Shown piece by piece: positions 7,647 to 16,246 of a DNA stretch of 64,000 nucleotides. Within the stretch, counting starts at the first letter, position 1. Each line of letters starts with the position of its first letter. Origin of the DNA: Edaphobacter sp. 12200R-103 (GTDB lineage: Bacteria > Acidobacteriota > Terriglobia > Terriglobales > Acidobacteriaceae). The notes under the pieces were generated by a model. The model saw only the letters and a list, made by a program, of their open reading frames with translations, was not told the origin of the DNA and made no database searches. Position numbers and translations under genes: made by a program. Location of the stretch: assembly GCF_010093025.1 (NCBI RefSeq), contig NZ_CP048114.1:310001-374000 (forward strand). The letters run 5' to 3'.

Positions 7647-9044
7647 TCAGAGCGCAGGCTCCGCTGCTTTGGCGCGGTTGAGGAGTAGAGTGCGCTCGCG
7701 TGCGTTGCGGGTGAGTGCGGCGGCGCGCTCGAACTCGATGCGAGCCTCCTGGTGTCGGCCGAGCTTGTGGAGGAGGTCACCGCGCACGCTGGGGAGAAGG
7801 TGGTAGGACTTCAGCGAGGGTTCGTCGGCGAGAGCGTCGACAAGGGAAAGGGCTGCGGCCGGGCCGGAGGCCATGGAGATGGCTACCGCCCGGTTGAGTT
7901 GGATGATGGGAGATGGGGTGAGGTTGAGGAGTTGTGCGTAGAGAGAGGCGATGCGGCGCCAGTCGGTGGCCTCGGGGGTGAGGGCGCGGGCGTGGCATGC
8001 GGCGATTGCGGCCTGTAGGGTGTAGGGGCCGGAGTTATGCGGAACTGTTTTGGCATCCTGCGAACCCGCCTTAGTCTCGTGTCGACTGGAATCGTCATGA
8101 GCTGAAGATGGGGCACCCGCGTTGGTGTCCGTTTGGAGCAGGCGCTCGGCGTGTTCGAGGGCGGTGAGGCCACGATGGATGAGGATCTGGTCCCAGCGGG
8201 AGCGGTCCTGATCGAGCAGGAGGATGGGTTCGCCGGTAGGACCGATGCGGGCGTTGAGGCGTGAGGCCTGGATCTCCATGAGGGCGACGAGGCCGTGGAC
8301 TTCGGGCTCGGTGGGGACCAGTTCAGCTAGGACGCGGCCGAGGCGGAGAGCGTCTTCGCAGAGAGCGGGGCGGGTCCAATCGTCGCCGGCGGTGGCGGAG
8401 TAGCCCTCGTTGAAGATGAGGTAGAGGACCTGGAGGACGGATGCGAGTCGAGCGGTGAACTCGCCACCGCGGGGAACCTCGAAGGGAATATTGGCTTCGC
8501 CGAGAGTTCGTTTGGCGCGGACGATGCGCTGGGCGACGGTGGGTTCGGCGAGGAGGAAGGCGCGGGCGATCTCATCGGTGGTGAGGCCGCCGAGGAGGCG
8601 GAGGGTGAGGGCGACGCGGGCTTCGGGGGCGAGGATGGGGTGGCAGGAGATGAAGATGAGGCGGAGGAGATCGTCGCCGACGGGATTGTCGATAGCGGCG
8701 TTGATCTGGTCGGGCGTGAGCTGGTGGGTGGATTCGAGCTCGTAGCCGAGCTGCTGGTGCTTGCGATCGAGAAGCTTGTTGCGGCGGAGGAGATCGATGG
8801 CGCGGTTTTTGGCCGCGGCCATGAGCCATGCGCCGGGGTTGTCGGGGATGCCGGTGAGGGGCCAGCGCTCGAGCGCGGCGACGAGGGCGTCCTGGGCGAG
8901 ATCTTCGGCGAGGCCGACGTCGCGGACGATGCGAGTGAGGACGGCGATGAGGCGGGCCGACTCGATGCGCCATACGGCGTCGATGGAGCGGTGCAGGTCG
9001 ACGGGGTTGGTCTCGGCTGGCATCAGGGATGATGACATCATCAT
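7647..9044 (-). CDS. ECF RNA polymerase sigma factor, ECF42 type with C-terminal helical domain
   Basis: 465 residues. Sigma region 2 lies at about 35-105 ('RIVRDVGLAEDLAQDALVAALERWP', 'NPGAWLMAAAKNRAIDLLRR'), and sigma region 4 at about 150-205 ('RVALTLRLLGGLTTDEIARAFLLAEPTVAQRIVRAKR'). A long C-terminal region with 'VLYLIFNEGYSA' and TPR-like repeats to the end is characteristic of the ECF42 group, which lacks a dedicated anti-sigma factor and is commonly encoded beside DGPF/YCII proteins. Such DGPF genes exist in this window, but 32 kb away at 40.7-43.0 kb. Between the helical repeats (about residues 308-331) lies a peptide AGAPSSAHDDSSRHETKAG encoded by a 65-nt dispersed repeat. The ATG cluster at 9044 has no clear ribosome-binding site. 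Confidence 0.9.
   Translation of the reverse strand: MMMSSSLMPAETNPVDLHRSIDAVWRIESARLIAVLTRIVRDVGLAEDLAQDALVAALERWPLTGIPDNPGAWLMAAAKNRAIDLLRRNKLLDRKHQQLGYELESTHQLTPDQINAAIDNPVGDDLLRLIFISCHPILAPEARVALTLRLLGGLTTDEIARAFLLAEPTVAQRIVRAKRTLGEANIPFEVPRGGEFTARLASVLQVLYLIFNEGYSATAGDDWTRPALCEDALRLGRVLAELVPTEPEVHGLVALMEIQASRLNARIGPTGEPILLLDQDRSRWDQILIHRGLTALEHAERLLQTDTNAGAPSSAHDDSSRHETKAGSQDAKTVPHNSGPYTLQAAIAACHARALTPEATDWRRIASLYAQLLNLTPSPIIQLNRAVAISMASGPAAALSLVDALADEPSLKSYHLLPSVRGDLLHKLGRHQEARIEFERAAALTRNARERTLLLNRAKAAEPAL
8056..8120. repeat. 65-nt protein-invading repeat, copy in sigma factor gene
   Basis: The 65-nt segment tcctgcgaacccgcc...gggcacccgc matches the copy in uvrA (46499-46563) at 56 of 65 positions by hand count. 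It is read on the minus strand as AGAPSS..DD.SR.ETK.GSQ. It keeps the frame open between two TPR-like repeats of the sigma factor. Confidence 0.85.
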
Positions 9045-9155
9045 TCGTGGAGGTGTGGCAAGGCGGTCGAGCTTTGCTCGACGGCCCGCTCATGTTGCGA
9101 TGAGACTTCGTCATGAGTGGGCATCCTGCGGGTGGATTTGTGGGTGAATCTGGCA

Positions 9156-9220
9156 TCCTGCCAACCCCCACCTTAGTCTCATGTCAACTGACGTCGCCAT
9201 GAGCCGAAGATGGGGCACCC
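9156..9220. repeat. 65-nt repeat, intergenic copy
   Basis: Same element as at 8056 and 46499 (tcctgccaac...ccttagtctc...gccgaagatggggcaccc), here in the gap between the sigma factor start and the copper ATPase. It differs by small C-tract length changes that would break the frame in a gene. Same orientation as the two genic copies. Confidence 0.8.
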
Positions 9221-9302
9221 AGTGGATGGAGGAATGTCTTATGTTGTGTCGTGTGTAATGGGAATGGCGGTCGTTCGTCTGCGTGGATGAGGAGTGATTC
9301 AG

Positions 9303-11804
9303 ATGAGTGAGATGGTGAAAGATCCGGTTTGCGGGATGCAGGTGAAGGTGGAGACCGCGAAGTGGACGAGCGAACACGCTGGAAAACGTTGGTACTTCTG
9401 TTGCGAGGGGTGCAGAAAAAAGTTTGAAACGGACCCGGCGAAGTATGACGGATCTGGGACGCAGGATGCGGCTGAGGGATCAGTTGCGGTTGGGGGGATG
9501 AGTCCGGCCAAGGCTGGCAGTGGGTGCTGCGGTGGAGGTGGTGGAACTCATGCTGCGGCGGTGAAGGGGACGATATCGCCTTCTGCGGCAGGGAAGTATA
9601 CGTGTCCAATGCACCCGGAGGTGATCTCGGACAAGATGGGGGCGTGTCCGAAGTGCGGGATGGCGCTGGAGCCGATGGCTCCAGTGATGAGCGGCGTCGA
9701 ATATACGTGCCCAATGCATCCGGAGATTGTGAAGGACGGGCCGGGAAGCTGCCCGATCTGTGGCATGGCCCTGGAGCCGCGGGAGGTGACAGCGGACCAG
9801 GAGAATCCTGAGCTGAAGACGATGCTGCTGCGGTTCTGGGTGGGAGTGGCGCTGTCGCTTCCGCTGCTGGCCGTGATGGTGATGGAAATGTGGCCGGGGC
9901 ATCCGTTTGCCGGGCCGCCGGCGGGCAGGTGGATGGGATGGGCGCAGATGACGTTGGCGACTCCTGTGGTGCTGTGGTGCGGATGGCCGTTCTTCGAGCG
10001 TGGGTGGGCGTCGATCGTGCATCGCAGTTTGAACATGTTCACGCTGATTGCGATGGGGACCGGCGCGGCGTATCTATACAGCGTAGTGGCTGTGGTCGCG
10101 CCGGGGATCTTTCCGGATTCGTTTCGTGGGCATGGCGGTGAGCTGGGACTGTACTTTGAGTCGGCCGCGGTGATCACGGTGCTAGTGCTGCTGGGGCAGG
10201 TGCTGGAGCTGAAGGCGAGAGACAAAACTGGCGGGGCGATTCGCGCGCTGCTGGGGCTGGCTCCGAAGACGGCTCGCAGGATCGTGCAGGATGGGACGGA
10301 GAGCGATATTCCGCTGAGTGAGATTGCAGTGGGCGATCGCCTGAGAGTGCGACCGGGTGAGAAGGTTCCGGTGGATGGCGTGGTGGAGGACGGGCGCAGC
10401 GCCGTGGATGAATCGATGGTGACGGGCGAGCCGGTTCCGGTAGAGAAGACGGCAGGGGAGAAGGTGGTCGGCGGAACGATCAACGGAACGGGGGCGATGG
10501 TTATGCGGGCTGAGCGCGTGGGCTCGGATACGCTGCTGGCGCAGATTGTGAAGATGGTGAGCGAGGCGCAACGGTCGAGAGCGCCAATTCAGCGCCTGGC
10601 GGACCAAGTGGCGGGATACTTTGTTCCTGCTGTTCTGCTGGCTGCGGCGCTCGCGGCGACGGCGTGGGCCGTGTGGGGACCGGAGCCGAGGCTGGCGCAT
10701 GCTTTGGTGATTGCGATGTCGGTGCTGCTTATTGCGTGTCCGTGTGCGCTGGGACTGGCTACACCAATGTCGATCATGGTGGCTACGGGGCGAGGAGCGC
10801 ATGAAGGTGTGCTGGTGCGGAACGCCGAGGCTCTGGAGACATTGGAGAAGGTTGACACGCTGGTGTTAGATAAGACTGGCACGCTGACGGAGGGCAAGCC
10901 CCGACTGACCGAGGTGGTGACGGCTGACGGTGTGAATGAGAACGATCTGCTGCGAGCGGCGGCGAGTCTGGAGCGGGCGAGTGAGCATCCTCTGGCGTCT
11001 GCGATTGTTGCGGGTGCGCAGGAGCGAGGCATTGTGCTGGCTGAGGTGAAGGAATTTGCATCGGTGACGGGGAAGGGGGTTACCGGTGTAGTGGACAGGC
11101 GGCGGGTTGCTATTGGGACACAGGCGTTATTGCGCGATGACGGTGTGGAAGCGAAGGCTCTAGAAGAGCGTGCCGAGACGATGAGGCGTGAGGGCCAGAC
11201 CGTGATGTTGGTCGCGATGGATGGGAGCGCAGCGGGAGCGATTGCGGTGGCCGATCCTCTCAAGAGCTCGTCACCAGAGGTGGTGAACGAGTTGAAGAAG
11301 AGTGGATTGTCGGTCGTGATGGTGACGGGAGACAACCGTACGACGGCGAAGGCTGTGGCCAGCAGACTGGGGATTGCATTTGAGGCGGAGGTCTCTCCCG
11401 AGGGGAAGGCGGAGGTGATCCGGAGGCTGCAGCGGGAAGGGAAGATTGTGGCCATGGCGGGGGACGGCATCAACGATGCTCCCGCTCTGGCGGCTGCACA
11501 GGTGGGAATAGCGATGGGAACAGGCGCGGATGTCGCGATGGCCACGGGAGGAATCACACTGGTGAGTGGTGATCTGCGCGGCCTGCTGCGGGCGCGGCGT
11601 TTGAGCCAGCGCACGATGCGGAACATCCGGCAGAACCTGTTCTTTGCATTTATCTATAACGCGGCGGGTGTGCCTCTGGCGGCGGGTGTGCTGTATCCGC
11701 TGTTCGGGTGGTTGTTGAGTCCGATGGTGGCGGCTGCGGCGATGAGCTTCAGTTCGGTCTCGGTGATCTCGAATGCGTTGCGGTTGCGGCGGGTGAGGGT
11801 GTAA
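9303..11804 (+). CDS. Copper-type P1B ATPase with YHS and two heavy-metal-binding domains
   Basis: About 833 residues. An N-terminal YHS domain ('[10 protein letters not shown]', '[18 protein letters not shown]', residues 5-45) is followed by a His/Cys-rich linker and two heavy-metal-binding domains (YTCPMHPE...[10 protein letters not shown] and YTCPMHPE...[10 protein letters not shown], about 97-165). The ATPase core has the transmembrane CPC motif in [11 protein letters not shown] (about 477-487), the phosphorylation site DKTGTLTEG (about 523), SEHPLA in the nucleotide-binding domain and [10 protein letters not shown] in the hinge. This is the CopA/CopB-like family, exporting Cu (or Ag) from the cytosol. 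No HMA ferredoxin-like domain is present. ATG 9303 with AGGAG upstream is preferred to GTG 9294. No CueR or chaperone gene is adjacent. Confidence 0.95.
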   Translation: MSEMVKDPVCGMQVKVETAKWTSEHAGKRWYFCCEGCRKKFETDPAKYDGSGTQDAAEGSVAVGGMSPAKAGSGCCGGGGGTHAAAVKGTISPSAAGKYTCPMHPEVISDKMGACPKCGMALEPMAPVMSGVEYTCPMHPEIVKDGPGSCPICGMALEPREVTADQENPELKTMLLRFWVGVALSLPLLAVMVMEMWPGHPFAGPPAGRWMGWAQMTLATPVVLWCGWPFFERGWASIVHRSLNMFTLIAMGTGAAYLYSVVAVVAPGIFPDSFRGHGGELGLYFESAAVITVLVLLGQVLELKARDKTGGAIRALLGLAPKTARRIVQDGTESDIPLSEIAVGDRLRVRPGEKVPVDGVVEDGRSAVDESMVTGEPVPVEKTAGEKVVGGTINGTGAMVMRAERVGSDTLLAQIVKMVSEAQRSRAPIQRLADQVAGYFVPAVLLAAALAATAWAVWGPEPRLAHALVIAMSVLLIACPCALGLATPMSIMVATGRGAHEGVLVRNAEALETLEKVDTLVLDKTGTLTEGKPRLTEVVTADGVNENDLLRAAASLERASEHPLASAIVAGAQERGIVLAEVKEFASVTGKGVTGVVDRRRVAIGTQALLRDDGVEAKALEERAETMRREGQTVMLVAMDGSAAGAIAVADPLKSSSPEVVNELKKSGLSVVMVTGDNRTTAKAVASRLGIAFEAEVSPEGKAEVIRRLQREGKIVAMAGDGINDAPALAAAQVGIAMGTGADVAMATGGITLVSGDLRGLLRARRLSQRTMRNIRQNLFFAFIYNAAGVPLAAGVLYPLFGWLLSPMVAAAAMSFSSVSVISNALRLRRVRV

Positions 11805-11828
11805 GGAAGAGGCCTTCGGGGGTTGAGG

Positions 11829-11875
11829 AACCGCAGATCCTTCGACTTCGCTGCGCTCAGCTCAGGAGGACACTT
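11829..11875. repeat. REP-like dispersed element
   Basis: 'ccgcagatccttcgacttcgctgcgctcagctcaggaggacac' in the gap after the copper ATPase; the self-complementary cores gctgcgctcagc/ctcag suggest a hairpin. Confidence 0.7.
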
Positions 11876-11954
11876 TATAGATAGGAGCAGAGATGGGTAT
11901 CTGTTAGGGCGTTAATCGTGGATCGATGCCTCAGGCATTGGGGGTTGCACGGAC

Positions 11955-11995
11955 AAAAGACAGGGATTCTTCGGCTGCGCCTCAGAATGACGACA
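11955..11995. repeat. REP-like dispersed element
   Basis: 'gacagggattcttcggctgcgcctcagaatgacgac', the short variant of the element, 80 nt after the copy at 11829 in the same intergenic region. Confidence 0.7.
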
Positions 11996-12038
11996 GTGAG
12001 ATGGACGACAGTTGGTTACAGTGAACTTTAACGGTGAC

Positions 12039-12065
12039 GGGCGCACTTGCTTTGCAGGTGCGCCC
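12039..12065. terminator. Hairpin between convergent genes
   Basis: A 12-bp stem GGGCGCACTTGC/GCAGGTGCGCCC (one G-T pair) with a 3-nt loop, located 20 nt beyond the stop of the minus-strand isomerase gene. It probably ends that transcript and perhaps the copper ATPase transcript from the other side. Confidence 0.65.
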
Positions 12066-12084
12066 TTCGTTCAGGTGGAGCGGA

Positions 12085-12948
12085 TCAGGCTTTGAGGCCC
12101 ATTCCAGCGAGGACTCCGCGCATGTAGGCGAAGCTCTTGATGACGCCAGGCATGGGGTCGTCGCCGTGAATCTCGTACTCTAGATCGACGTTGCCTTTGT
12201 AGCCGATGCCGATGAGAGCGCGGAAGATCTGCGGTACGGGCATCAGTCCGTCTCCAACGGCAACCTGGCTCTCCTTGACCTTGCTTTCGGCGAGGTCCTT
12301 CATGTGAATGTCGTAGACGCGCGAGCCCACCTTTTTGATGGCAGTGACGGGGTCGGTTCCTGTCCTCATGGTGTGGCCAACATCGATGCAGCAGCCGATA
12401 CGCTGATCCATGTTCTTAACGGCGTCGAGAACATCGAAGGGAGAGGGCCACTGCTTGTCCTCGGGGCCATGATTGTGAATCGCCAGCTTGATGTTGTATT
12501 CCTTCACGAACTTTTCGACACGGGGAAGGACCTGGCGCGATGGGGATCCAACGATCAGGGGAATTCCGGCGGCCTTAACGTACTCAAACTTGGAGCGGAT
12601 GTCGTTGTCATCGTCCTTGTCGAAGTAGATGGTTCCGGCTGCGGTGAGGGTCATGCCAGCGGCGCGATACTCCGCGGCGCGCGCTGCGACCTGATCAGCG
12701 GGAGTCATCGGGAGATGAACGTCCTTCAGGTTCAGATAGGGCGTTTTGAGCTCTTTCATGAACTCAATGAGGTGCTGCTGATCGAACTTGCGAAAGGTGT
12801 AGCTGGCGATTCCGAGTCGGATGGGAGCGTCAGAGGATGATGGCGCGGCAAACGCAAAGGCGGAGTTGGAGAGGAGCGACGAGGCGGCGAGCATAGTTCC
12901 GCCACTAAGAAGACTGCGGCGCGAGAGATTTAGCTTCATGCAGGGCAT
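12085..12948 (-). CDS. Exported sugar phosphate isomerase/epimerase-like TIM-barrel protein
   Basis: 287 residues. The N-terminus MKLNLSRRSLLSGGTMLAASSLL...AFA is a twin-arginine (Tat) signal, so the folded protein is exported. The mature part is an AP endonuclease 2/xylose isomerase-like TIM barrel: 'LGIASYTFRKFDQQHLIEFMKEL', 'LNLKDVHLP', 'IHNHGPEDKQWPSPFDVLDAV', 'GCCIDVGHTMRTGTDPV', 'YDIHMKDL', 'VPQIFRALIGIGYKGNVDLEYEI'. His and Asp/Glu residues in those strands would bind a divalent metal. Such Tat-exported members are frequent in Acidobacteria and Planctomycetes; the substrate is unknown. The ATG at 12948 has GAAGG upstream; ATG 12939 is an alternative. Monocistronic. Confidence 0.85.
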   Translation of the reverse strand: MPCMKLNLSRRSLLSGGTMLAASSLLSNSAFAFAAPSSSDAPIRLGIASYTFRKFDQQHLIEFMKELKTPYLNLKDVHLPMTPADQVAARAAEYRAAGMTLTAAGTIYFDKDDDNDIRSKFEYVKAAGIPLIVGSPSRQVLPRVEKFVKEYNIKLAIHNHGPEDKQWPSPFDVLDAVKNMDQRIGCCIDVGHTMRTGTDPVTAIKKVGSRVYDIHMKDLAESKVKESQVAVGDGLMPVPQIFRALIGIGYKGNVDLEYEIHGDDPMPGVIKSFAYMRGVLAGMGLKA

Positions 12949-13094
12949 AGTAGCCTTCGCCCGCAGTGGTCGTCCAGTAATGAATCGATTGAGGTGAGAG
13001 GTCTGGAGTCTGGAGGGGAGGGTGCTTTCATTCAGGGATCTTCATCCGGTTTGGATTTCAGATCTGCCTGAACGTTCTGGCCTTCTCCGGGCAA

Positions 13095-13130
13095 GATACA
13101 GGGATTCTTCGCTGCGCTCAGAATAACGGC
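13095..13130. repeat. REP-like dispersed element
   Basis: 'atacagggattcttcgctgcgctcagaataacggc' in the 287-nt gap between the isomerase gene and murQ. Confidence 0.7.
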
Positions 13131-13187
13131 TTTAAATGACTCACTATGACAGTTCATTGCGACGGAAAACCGCGAGGAGAGTGGGAA

Positions 13188-13221
13188 AAGAGGAAACCTG
13201 CCGGCGGGCAGGTTTTCTCTT
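13188..13221. terminator. Rho-independent terminator of murQ
   Basis: A 15-bp stem (aagaggaaacctgcc/ggcaggttttctctt, one G-T) with a 4-nt loop lies just beyond the murQ stop. On the minus strand the hairpin is U/C-rich downstream. Strong candidate. Confidence 0.75.
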
Positions 13222-13235
13222 TCAGAAACGAGATT

Positions 13236-14204
13236 TTAAAGCTCGAGGCGCGAGTCTTCGATAGCGAGACGAACGTTTCCGTCGGACTTGGTAAGGCGGC
13301 GGACTGCCTCCATCTTGTCAACGTTGGCTTTGAGCATGACGACCGCGATCGGGATGGACTTGCCGGCTGACTTGATGGTCCGGATGGCCGTCTCACGGTC
13401 GATGTTGCAGACCTTCATCAGGACGCGAATGCCGCGCTCGACGAGCTTGGCATTCTTCATGTGCACGTTCACCATCAGGTTGTCATAGACGTAGCCCAGC
13501 CGCGTCATGGCTCCGGTGGTGATCATGTTGAGGATCATCTTCTGGGCGGTCGCGGACTTCATCCTGGTAGATCCGGCGACGGTCTCAGGGCCAACGTCGG
13601 CGACGATGGTGGTATCGGCAACCTCAGAGAGCGCTGTGTTCGCGTTGCAGGTGACCGCGGCGGTCTTTGCTCCTCGCGCACGCGCGTACTCGACGGCACC
13701 GACCACATACGGGGTACGGCCGGAGGCGGAGACTCCTATGACGATGTCTTTGCGGGTGGGGCGCCTGCGGGCGATGTCGCGCTGTCCCAGCTCGGGAGAG
13801 TCTTCATTGACATCGGAGGCGGAAGCGAGTGCCTTGGGGCCGCCGGCCATGATGTATTGCACCTGGGCCGGGGCTGTCGAGAAGGTAGGCGGGCACTCCG
13901 AGGCATCGAGAGCGGCGATACGTCCTGAAGAGCCGGCTCCGACATAGATGAGGCGTCCGCCGTCTCGAAGTGACCGGGCCACTGTATCGATAACGATTGC
14001 GATCTCCGGAAGAGCTTTTTTTACGGCAGCAGCGACCTTCGCATCTTCATGATTGATGATGCGGGCGATCTCAAGTGCAGATTTTGTATCCAGTCCTTCA
14101 GAGGCAGAGTTATCTGTCTCTGTGACCAGCGAAAGAAACTCATCGGGGCCACTGGAAGCGGATTTTGAAGACTGGGCCGGTTCGAGCATCGTAAGACTTG
14201 CCAT
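13236..14204 (-). CDS. murQ: N-acetylmuramic acid 6-phosphate etherase
   Basis: 322 residues, normal MurQ length (about 300). It cleaves the lactyl ether of MurNAc-6-P to give GlcNAc-6-P and D-lactate in peptidoglycan recycling (cytosol). The SIS fold signature 'LIYVGAGSSGRIAALDASECPPTF' (residues about 85-108) and the later 'DIVIGVSASGRTPYVVGAVEYAR' are both characteristic, and 'VGPETVAGSTRMKSATAQKMILNM' holds the substrate-binding S-T-R-x-K. The gene starts divergently from a class A beta-lactamase-like gene, 218 nt away, which suggests a shared cell-wall theme. No anmK or murP is nearby; the ROK kinase at 57.7 kb is not linked. Confidence 0.95.
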   Translation of the reverse strand: MASLTMLEPAQSSKSASSGPDEFLSLVTETDNSASEGLDTKSALEIARIINHEDAKVAAAVKKALPEIAIVIDTVARSLRDGGRLIYVGAGSSGRIAALDASECPPTFSTAPAQVQYIMAGGPKALASASDVNEDSPELGQRDIARRRPTRKDIVIGVSASGRTPYVVGAVEYARARGAKTAAVTCNANTALSEVADTTIVADVGPETVAGSTRMKSATAQKMILNMITTGAMTRLGYVYDNLMVNVHMKNAKLVERGIRVLMKVCNIDRETAIRTIKSAGKSIPIAVVMLKANVDKMEAVRRLTKSDGNVRLAIEDSRLEL

Positions 14205-14422
14205 AAAAAACGTCCTGCTACAAGGTGCTGCTTTTTTGGTTTAGACGATTCTAGTCCTAATCTCGGTTAGATGCGTACAGAAAGCGTCACGTTTATTTCC
14301 CACACGTCCGCATGCTCCTTGCGAGACTCTATCAATTGATTAAATTCGGAGAAATGGAAGATGATTTCACACACTCTCGCATCAAAGTTTACTTTCTCGA
14401 AATTGGAGGGAGGCTATGTAAG

Positions 14423-15481
14423 ATGCAGTTTATGACAAAGAGTTTTCTCTGTGGCGTAATCGCTGCCGGCCTGGCGCTGACGGCGACGGTGAGCAGCGCG
14501 GCTACTGTAGAGGCTGCTGCGGCGCGGCCTGCAGAAGGGCATGAGGTGACGGACGTTTCGCTGCAGCAGAGCCTGGCCGCAATAGCCGCGACCCACAAGG
14601 GACATGTAGTCCTTTATGCAAAACAGCTGAATACAGGAAAGGTTGTGGCTCTCGATTCCGACCAGCCGGTTCAGACCGCGTCGGTGATCAAGCTGGCCAT
14701 TCTGTTCGAAGCCATGGAGCAGGTTCGGGACGGCAAGGCGCACTGGAATGAGAAGCTGACGCTGAAAAAGGATGATGGAGTCAGCGGATCGGGTGTCCTT
14801 ACCTTTTTCGATACGCCTCTGACTCTGACGCTGAAAGACGTGCTAACGATGATGGTAATCGTCAGCGACAACACCGCCACCAACCTGGCGATCGATCGAT
14901 TTGGCACAAGCGCGGTGAATGCGAGGATTGCCTGGATGGGCCTGAAGGATACTCATCTTTACAAGAAGATTGGCAAGCCAGCGACGGAACCGATGCCATC
15001 AGATCAGCCGAAGTTTGGTCTGGGAAAGACGACGGCCCATGAGATGGAGACGATCATGGAGCGCATTGGCCGCTGCGAGCTTGGGAAACCGGGAGAGCCA
15101 GCGCAACCGGGCGATATCGAGATATGCCGGACTGCCTTGACCATGCTGCGTAACCAGTTCTACCGCAATACGATACCTCGGTACCTGGAGAAGCTTGATA
15201 CGACGGAAGAGGGTTCGGGCATTGCCAGCAAGACGGGAAGCCTGAATGCGGTACGAAACGATGTTGCGATTGTTGCCGGAAAAGATGGGCCGATTATAAT
15301 CTCGATCTTTACCTACGGCAACGAAGACCAAAGCTGGACGGCAGACAACGAGGCTGAGATCATAATTGCAAGGCTTGCCAGGAAGATCGTCGAAGCCTGG
15401 TCGCCCGCCGGAATCGACGGCAGGGCCCTCGTACCGGGTTTAGGACTGGGTGCCGGTGGGGCTTCTGGAACGTCTAAGTAA
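14423..15481 (+). CDS. Class A beta-lactamase-like serine hydrolase
   Basis: 352 residues from the ATG at 14423, which has GGAGGGAGG about 9 nt upstream; longer in-frame starts lack one. A signal peptide (MTKSFLCGVIAAGLALTATVSSAA) leads to the periplasm. Active-site motifs of the penicillin-recognising fold are intact: S87-V-I-K90 (SxxK), S148-D-N150 (SDN) and K270-T-G272 (KTG). An ExxLN omega-loop motif, which deacylates class A enzymes, is not obvious; the region after SDN reads 'KKIGKPATEPMPSDQPKFG'. It may be a true beta-lactamase, a divergent soil class A enzyme, or a DD-peptidase-like hydrolase. Followed after 18 nt by lepB, probably co-transcribed; divergent from murQ. Confidence 0.88.
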   Translation: MQFMTKSFLCGVIAAGLALTATVSSAATVEAAAARPAEGHEVTDVSLQQSLAAIAATHKGHVVLYAKQLNTGKVVALDSDQPVQTASVIKLAILFEAMEQVRDGKAHWNEKLTLKKDDGVSGSGVLTFFDTPLTLTLKDVLTMMVIVSDNTATNLAIDRFGTSAVNARIAWMGLKDTHLYKKIGKPATEPMPSDQPKFGLGKTTAHEMETIMERIGRCELGKPGEPAQPGDIEICRTALTMLRNQFYRNTIPRYLEKLDTTEEGSGIASKTGSLNAVRNDVAIVAGKDGPIIISIFTYGNEDQSWTADNEAEIIIARLARKIVEAWSPAGIDGRALVPGLGLGAGGASGTSK

Positions 15482-15499
15482 GAGGGGACAAGCAGGACT

Positions 15500-16093
15500 G
15501 TGGAGACTGAGGAGCAAACAGGACCGGAGCCGGAGAGCGACAGCGTGTCCGGTTCGCCTGAGAACGATCGGAAAAAGGAGCATCGGAGCACGATGAGTTC
15601 GTGGCTGCGGGATCTGATCATCTCGGTGGCGGTTTCGGCCTTCATCATCATCTTTCTTTATCAACCGGTGCGGGTGGAAGGAACGAGCATGCTTCCGGTC
15701 CTGGAAGATCAGGATCGTTTGTTCGTGAACAAGATGGCTTACAGGATGGGAGAGATCCATCGTGGGGATGTAGTGGTTTTTCTGTATCCGCACGATCATC
15801 ACAAGAGCTACATCAAGCGGGTGATCGCGCTGCCGGGAGACGATCTTAGAATTGACCACGGACATGTCTTCGTCAACGGCAAACGGCTGAATGAGAAGTA
15901 TGTGCCGCCCCGCTTTGAGGACAGCCGCTCACTTCCGGAGACGATTGTTCCCGACCATGAGTACTTCGTAATGGGAGACCATCGCTCGATCTCCAGTGAC
16001 AGCCGGGACTTTGGCCCAGTGGATCGGGACCTGATCTATGGCAAGGCTGCTTTTGTTTACTGGCCGATGGAGCAGGCGGGCGTCGTTCACTAG
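15500..16093 (+). CDS. lepB: Signal peptidase I
   Basis: 197 residues from a GTG start. One membrane anchor at residues 36-54 (LRDLIISVAVSAFIIIFLY) is followed by the catalytic serine in GTSMLP (S63) and the general-base lysine in YIKRVIALPGD (K106). Box E is present as MGDHRSISSDSRDFG. It removes signal peptides of Sec and Tat substrates at the outer face of the inner membrane. The N-terminal 30 residues are Glu/Ser-rich and cytoplasmic. The gene follows the beta-lactamase-like gene by 18 nt. A strong hairpin at 16106 ends the unit. Confidence 0.95.
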   Translation: METEEQTGPEPESDSVSGSPENDRKKEHRSTMSSWLRDLIISVAVSAFIIIFLYQPVRVEGTSMLPVLEDQDRLFVNKMAYRMGEIHRGDVVVFLYPHDHHKSYIKRVIALPGDDLRIDHGHVFVNGKRLNEKYVPPRFEDSRSLPETIVPDHEYFVMGDHRSISSDSRDFGPVDRDLIYGKAAFVYWPMEQAGVVH

Positions 16094-16105
16094 GGAAGAG
16101 ACAAA

Positions 16106-16149
16106 GATGAAGACAGCCGCGTGGCATAAGCTGCGCGGCTGTTGTCATC
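16106..16149. terminator. Hairpin between convergent lepB and tpiA
   Basis: gatga.agacagccgcg pairs with cgcggctgt..tcatc around a 12-nt loop, 12 nt beyond the lepB stop. No clear T-run, so it may act as a bidirectional transcription stop or mRNA 3' stabiliser. Confidence 0.6.
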
Positions 16150-16180
16150 TGTCCGAAGTACTGTAGACGCTACGAGGAAA

Positions 16181-16216
16181 ATACAGGGATCCTTCACTAC
16201 GTTCAGGATGACGAAT
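16181..16216. repeat. REP-like dispersed element
   Basis: 'atacagggatccttcactacgttcaggatgacgaa' in the gap between lepB and tpiA, just past the hairpin. Confidence 0.7.
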
Positions 16217-16246
16217 CCGAAAAATCACGCGTCCATGGAAATGACG

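Noticed and set aside
9081-9130. Second inverted copy of the 65-nt repeat
   Set aside because: 'gatgagacttcgtcatgagtgggcatcctg' looks similar over short pieces only; no consistent alignment was found.
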